Of a DNA stretch of 64,000 nt, positions 61,872 through 64,000 are shown piece after piece. This DNA is from Prevotella sp. (GTDB taxonomy: Bacteria > Bacteroidota > Bacteroidia > Bacteroidales > Bacteroidaceae), in the NCBI GenBank assembly GCA_003447235.1, contig DLZV01000040.1, positions 1 through 64,000 of the forward strand, given 5' to 3'. How positions within the stretch are numbered: the stretch's first letter is position 1; each line of letters opens with the position of its first letter. The position numbers and the translations under genes were made by a program. Below the pieces are notes generated by a model. That model saw nothing but the letters and a program-made list of their open reading frames with translations, did no database searches and was not told the origin of the DNA.

Positions 61872-62060
61872 ATGAAGAAGATAAAGTTAAGCAATGGCGT
61901 GGAAATGCCACAACTGGGTTATGGTGTTTATGAAAGATTCGTACTATCGGAGTGAGCAACTTCTTCTCTGATCATCATCCCGAAAGCTGTAGTGAAACCT
62001 ACAGAATAAAGAGTAAGATTGCGCCAACATGGAGGTTGAGCATGGCTTATCCACATTACT
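61872..62060 (+). pseudogene. Wrecked aldo/keto reductase gene
   Basis: An ATG at 61872 opens MKKIKLSNGVEMPQLGYGVY, an unmistakable aldo/keto reductase N terminus, but the frame stops at 61955. From 61946 another frame reads IGVSNFFSDHHPE, matching the GVSNF motif near residue 150 of the family. About 110 codons between are missing and the frame has shifted, so the gene is dead. Confidence 0.8.
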
Positions 62061-62117
62061 GGTAATACTTTCCGAATTTCAGGTATAAAGAAAAATAGAT
62101 AATGTGCGTATCTTTGC
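62061..62117 (+). promoter_or_regulatory. Conserved regulatory block A, promoter of the AraC gene
   Basis: A 57-base block aligned without gaps to 63125-63181. Shared parts are GGTAAT, TTCCGAA, CAGGTATAA and AATGTGCGTATCTTTGC. TATCTTTG (62109-62116) is the -7 box. The -33 TTTG is missing, as expected for an activator-dependent promoter. Confidence 0.7.
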
Positions 62118-62173
62118 CTCCGAAAAATAAAATTGCATGTTACAAACGTTTTAGAAATTTAAAGCTTAGAATT

Positions 62174-63064
62174 ATGAAGGATTTTTTCTTTAATACCATA
62201 CAGGAGTTCAATGACTACATAGGGGTGAAAACACTTCATCCTCTGGTGAGCATTGCGCGTGTAGAGAACATCTCTCCTATTCAGGAGGCTGTGCATCACT
62301 ACGGACTTTATGCCCTCTTCCTGAAGGAAAACAAGGGATGTAAATTGTCATACGGCAGAACAGAATATGACTTTGATGAAATGACCGTCACTTCGTTTGC
62401 TCCAGGCCAGTCGGTTAAAGTGGAACCTAATCCACGAGTACCGCTTGCCAAATATACGGTATTGGCTTTCCATCCCGAGTTGCTCAACCGCACCCAGCTT
62501 GGCAAGAACATCTCCCGCTATGAGTTCTTCGACTACACAAGCAACGAAGCACTACATCTATCTGCTGCCGAGGTAAATATCTTCCGTGACGTGCTCTCAA
62601 TGATTAGTCTAGAACTAGAGCATCCTATAGATAGGCATTCGCGTGAACTCATCGTTTCTAACATCGAGTTGCTGCTGAACTATTGTCTGCGCTTCTACGA
62701 CCGACAGTTTATCACACGCGAGGAAATCAATCATTCGGTAGTAAAGAAATTCATCTCTCTGCTCGATGAATACATTGCCCAGAAGGCGGAGCGTGAGGGC
62801 TTGCCCACCGTGGCCTACTTTGCCGACAAATGCTGCTATTCGCCTAAATATTTCGGGGAATTGGTTAAGACTGAGACTGGCCAAACCGCTAAGAGCCTTA
62901 TCAACGAGCGTCTGCTTTCGGCTGCCCGCCAGCTACTTGTGGATGAAACCCTCAGCATAACGCAAGTCAGCCAGCGCCTCGGCTTTGAATATCCGCAGCA
63001 CTTTGTCCGCTTTTTCAAGGCGCAGACGGGCAAGACTCCAAGCGAATATCGCAAAACTGCGTAG
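62174..63064 (+). CDS. AraC-family transcriptional regulator
   Basis: 296 residues. The N-terminal cupin-like sensor spans about 1-180. The C-terminal double HTH (about 195-296) has GLPTVAYFADKCCYSPKYFG in the first helix pair, then ITQVSQRLGFEYPQHFVRFF and KTPSEYRK. The start at 62174 follows a 57-base block also present upstream of the next gene, so autoregulation and control of the hydrolase are likely. Confidence 0.9.
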   Translation: MKDFFFNTIQEFNDYIGVKTLHPLVSIARVENISPIQEAVHHYGLYALFLKENKGCKLSYGRTEYDFDEMTVTSFAPGQSVKVEPNPRVPLAKYTVLAFHPELLNRTQLGKNISRYEFFDYTSNEALHLSAAEVNIFRDVLSMISLELEHPIDRHSRELIVSNIELLLNYCLRFYDRQFITREEINHSVVKKFISLLDEYIAQKAEREGLPTVAYFADKCCYSPKYFGELVKTETGQTAKSLINERLLSAARQLLVDETLSITQVSQRLGFEYPQHFVRFFKAQTGKTPSEYRKTA

Positions 63065-63124
63065 ATACAATAATGCATGTATAGAAAAACTATTATTACG
63101 ATTATCTGACAGAAACGAAATATA

Positions 63125-63181
63125 GGTAATGTCTTCCGAAAACCAGGTATAAGCTCTTTAGAAGAATGTGCGTATCTTTGC
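63125..63181 (+). promoter_or_regulatory. Conserved regulatory block B, upstream of the hydrolase gene
   Basis: Second copy of the 57-base block; -7 box TATCTTTG at 63173-63180. A second -7 box, TATCTTTG, lies at 63239-63246. Confidence 0.7.
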
Positions 63182-63281
63182 ATAAGATAAGCTGCACTCG
63201 GCAATTTGAAAGCAAGCTTTCATTGCGCTCGTTTGCATTATCTTTGCACCAGTTATTAATTATCAAACAAAAAGGTTTAAT

Positions 63282-64000
63282 ATGAAAAGATTGGTCTTGC
63301 ACATTTACATCATGTTCATGGCACTAACGGCTATGGCCTGCCCAAGCAATGAGGTTAAATTAGTACAGGATTGGGACAAGACTTTTCCTAAAAGCGAGAA
63401 GGTAAATCATGAGAAAGTAACATTCAAGACCCAATACGGCTTTACTCTTGCTGCAGACCTTTATATTCCGAAGAACGCTGAAGGAAAGTTGCCTGCCATT
63501 GCCGTGAGTGGTCCTTTCGGAGCAGTGAAGGAGCAATGTTCAGGGCTCTATGCACAGACCATGGCAGAGCGTGGATTCATCACCATCGCTTTCGACCCTT
63601 CGTTTACAGGCGAATCTTCAGGAGAACCTCGCCGTACGGCTTCTCCCGAAATCAATACGGAAGACTTTCTGGCTGCTGTAGATTACCTCAGTATGCGAGA
63701 TGATGTGGATGCAGAGCGTATCGCCATCATTGGCATTTGCGGTTGGGGCGGAATCGCTCTGAATGCAGCAGCACAAGATCCTCGCATCAAGGCTACTGCA
63801 GCAATAACCATGTATGACTTGAGTCGTGGAAGCGGGAATGGTTACTTTGATGCGGATGACAGCGAAGAAAGCCGATACTCGGCACGAAAAGCATGGGCAG
63901 AGGCTCGCACAGCCGACCTCAAGAACAAAACGTTCACTATGGCTGGCGGCGTGGTTGACCCATTGCCGGAGGATGCACCGCAGTTTGTAAAAGACTATCA
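63282..64000 (+). CDS. Alpha/beta hydrolase, dienelactone-hydrolase-like (cut by window edge)
   Basis: The frame is open from the ATG at 63282 to the window end (239 complete codons). The N terminus is hydrophobic, an export or lipoprotein signal (MFMALTAMAC, Cys20). The core shows LYIPKNAEGKLPAIAVSGPF, ITIAFDPSFTGESSGEPR and the elbow IIGICGWGGIALNAAAQDPR. The order matches YcjY-like hydrolases. The position after the Cys-Gly of the elbow, often Ser in relatives, is Trp, so the nucleophile may be the Cys. The gene follows block B and is probably the AraC target. Confidence 0.82.
   Translation, partial: MKRLVLHIYIMFMALTAMACPSNEVKLVQDWDKTFPKSEKVNHEKVTFKTQYGFTLAADLYIPKNAEGKLPAIAVSGPFGAVKEQCSGLYAQTMAERGFITIAFDPSFTGESSGEPRRTASPEINTEDFLAAVDYLSMRDDVDAERIAIIGICGWGGIALNAAAQDPRIKATAAITMYDLSRGSGNGYFDADDSEESRYSARKAWAEARTADLKNKTFTMAGGVVDPLPEDAPQFVKDY

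Larger units (their letters stand above)
61811..62173. other. Region between the TIGR04076-type gene and the AraC gene
   Basis: It has a purine-rich TGGAATAAA repeat run at about 61815-61850, the aldo/keto reductase remnant (61872-62060) and the regulatory block (62061-62117). No intact gene. Confidence 0.6.

Noticed and set aside
59681..64000. Integrated mobile element
   Set aside because: Composition differs from the rest of the window, but I see no integrase, transposase, terminal repeats or conjugation genes; it could simply be an accessory patch.

Overview
The window looks like a Bacteroidota chromosome, most likely Bacteroidales and plausibly Prevotellaceae. The evidence is a fused NuoCD inside a complex I operon that lacks nuoE/F/G, an S16 and a SecA with long extensions, TolQ/ExbD-type energisers, TPR-HTH membrane regulators, a type-IX-secretion-like C-terminal domain protein, and above all the promoter grammar. 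Upstream of many genes I see TTTG, 19-20 bases, then TAnnTTTG, which is the -33/-7 signature of this phylum. Most of the window is GC-rich. Two patches are clearly more AT-rich: about 15.45-16.9 kb, and about 58.9 kb to the right edge.

Layout. (1) 0.2-1.9 kb holds a TPR/HTH membrane regulator. (2) 2.1-12.4 kb is a complete 11-subunit complex I operon on the minus strand (nuoA-B-CD-H-I-J-K-L-M-N) with promoter and terminator. (3) 12.8-18.6 kb has an ADP-forming acyl-CoA synthetase, an AT-rich pair (lipoprotein plus small membrane protein), an Lnb/DUF4105 membrane protein and a small exported protein. (4) 18.7-24.8 kb has secA and a fused feoAB. (5) 25-35 kb has an S28/S37-like exopeptidase, an Lrp regulator, a TolQ-ExbD-ExbD energiser operon, rpsA, an SH3-like lipoprotein, a zinc-ribbon membrane protein and a GH25 lysozyme. 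(6) 35.3-41.1 kb has mazG, a lipoprotein, RNase Z, a mini C-terminal-domain protein, an ECF sigma factor, and an ABC permease plus binding lipoprotein. (7) 41.3-53 kb has a DASS symporter, a HAD hydrolase, TamB, RNase P RNA, small membrane proteins, tRNA-Cys, an N-acetylhexosamine-kinase-like protein, a GT2 glycosyltransferase and rpsP. (8) 53-56.2 kb is pflB-pflA. (9) 56.5-59.4 kb is an arsR-arsF-arsG-thioredoxin-arsP operon. (10) 59.6-64 kb is an accessory patch: DUF6078-like gene, flavin reductase fused to a GNAT domain, TIGR04076-type gene, a wrecked aldo/keto reductase, an AraC regulator and an alpha/beta hydrolase cut by the window edge.

The most interesting points are in the last 8 kb. 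The organoarsenical-type operon encodes a cytosolic CxxC thioredoxin, a CcdA-like membrane protein with both membrane cysteines, and a CxxC lipoprotein, which together could form a thiol relay across the membrane. Two matching inverted repeats cover its promoter. A 57-base block is repeated in front of both the AraC gene and the hydrolase and looks like that regulator's own operator. A five-A tract sits exactly where two normally separate genes have been joined. A gene remnant keeps the first 23 or so codons of an aldo/keto reductase and then jumps to its GVSNF motif in another frame.
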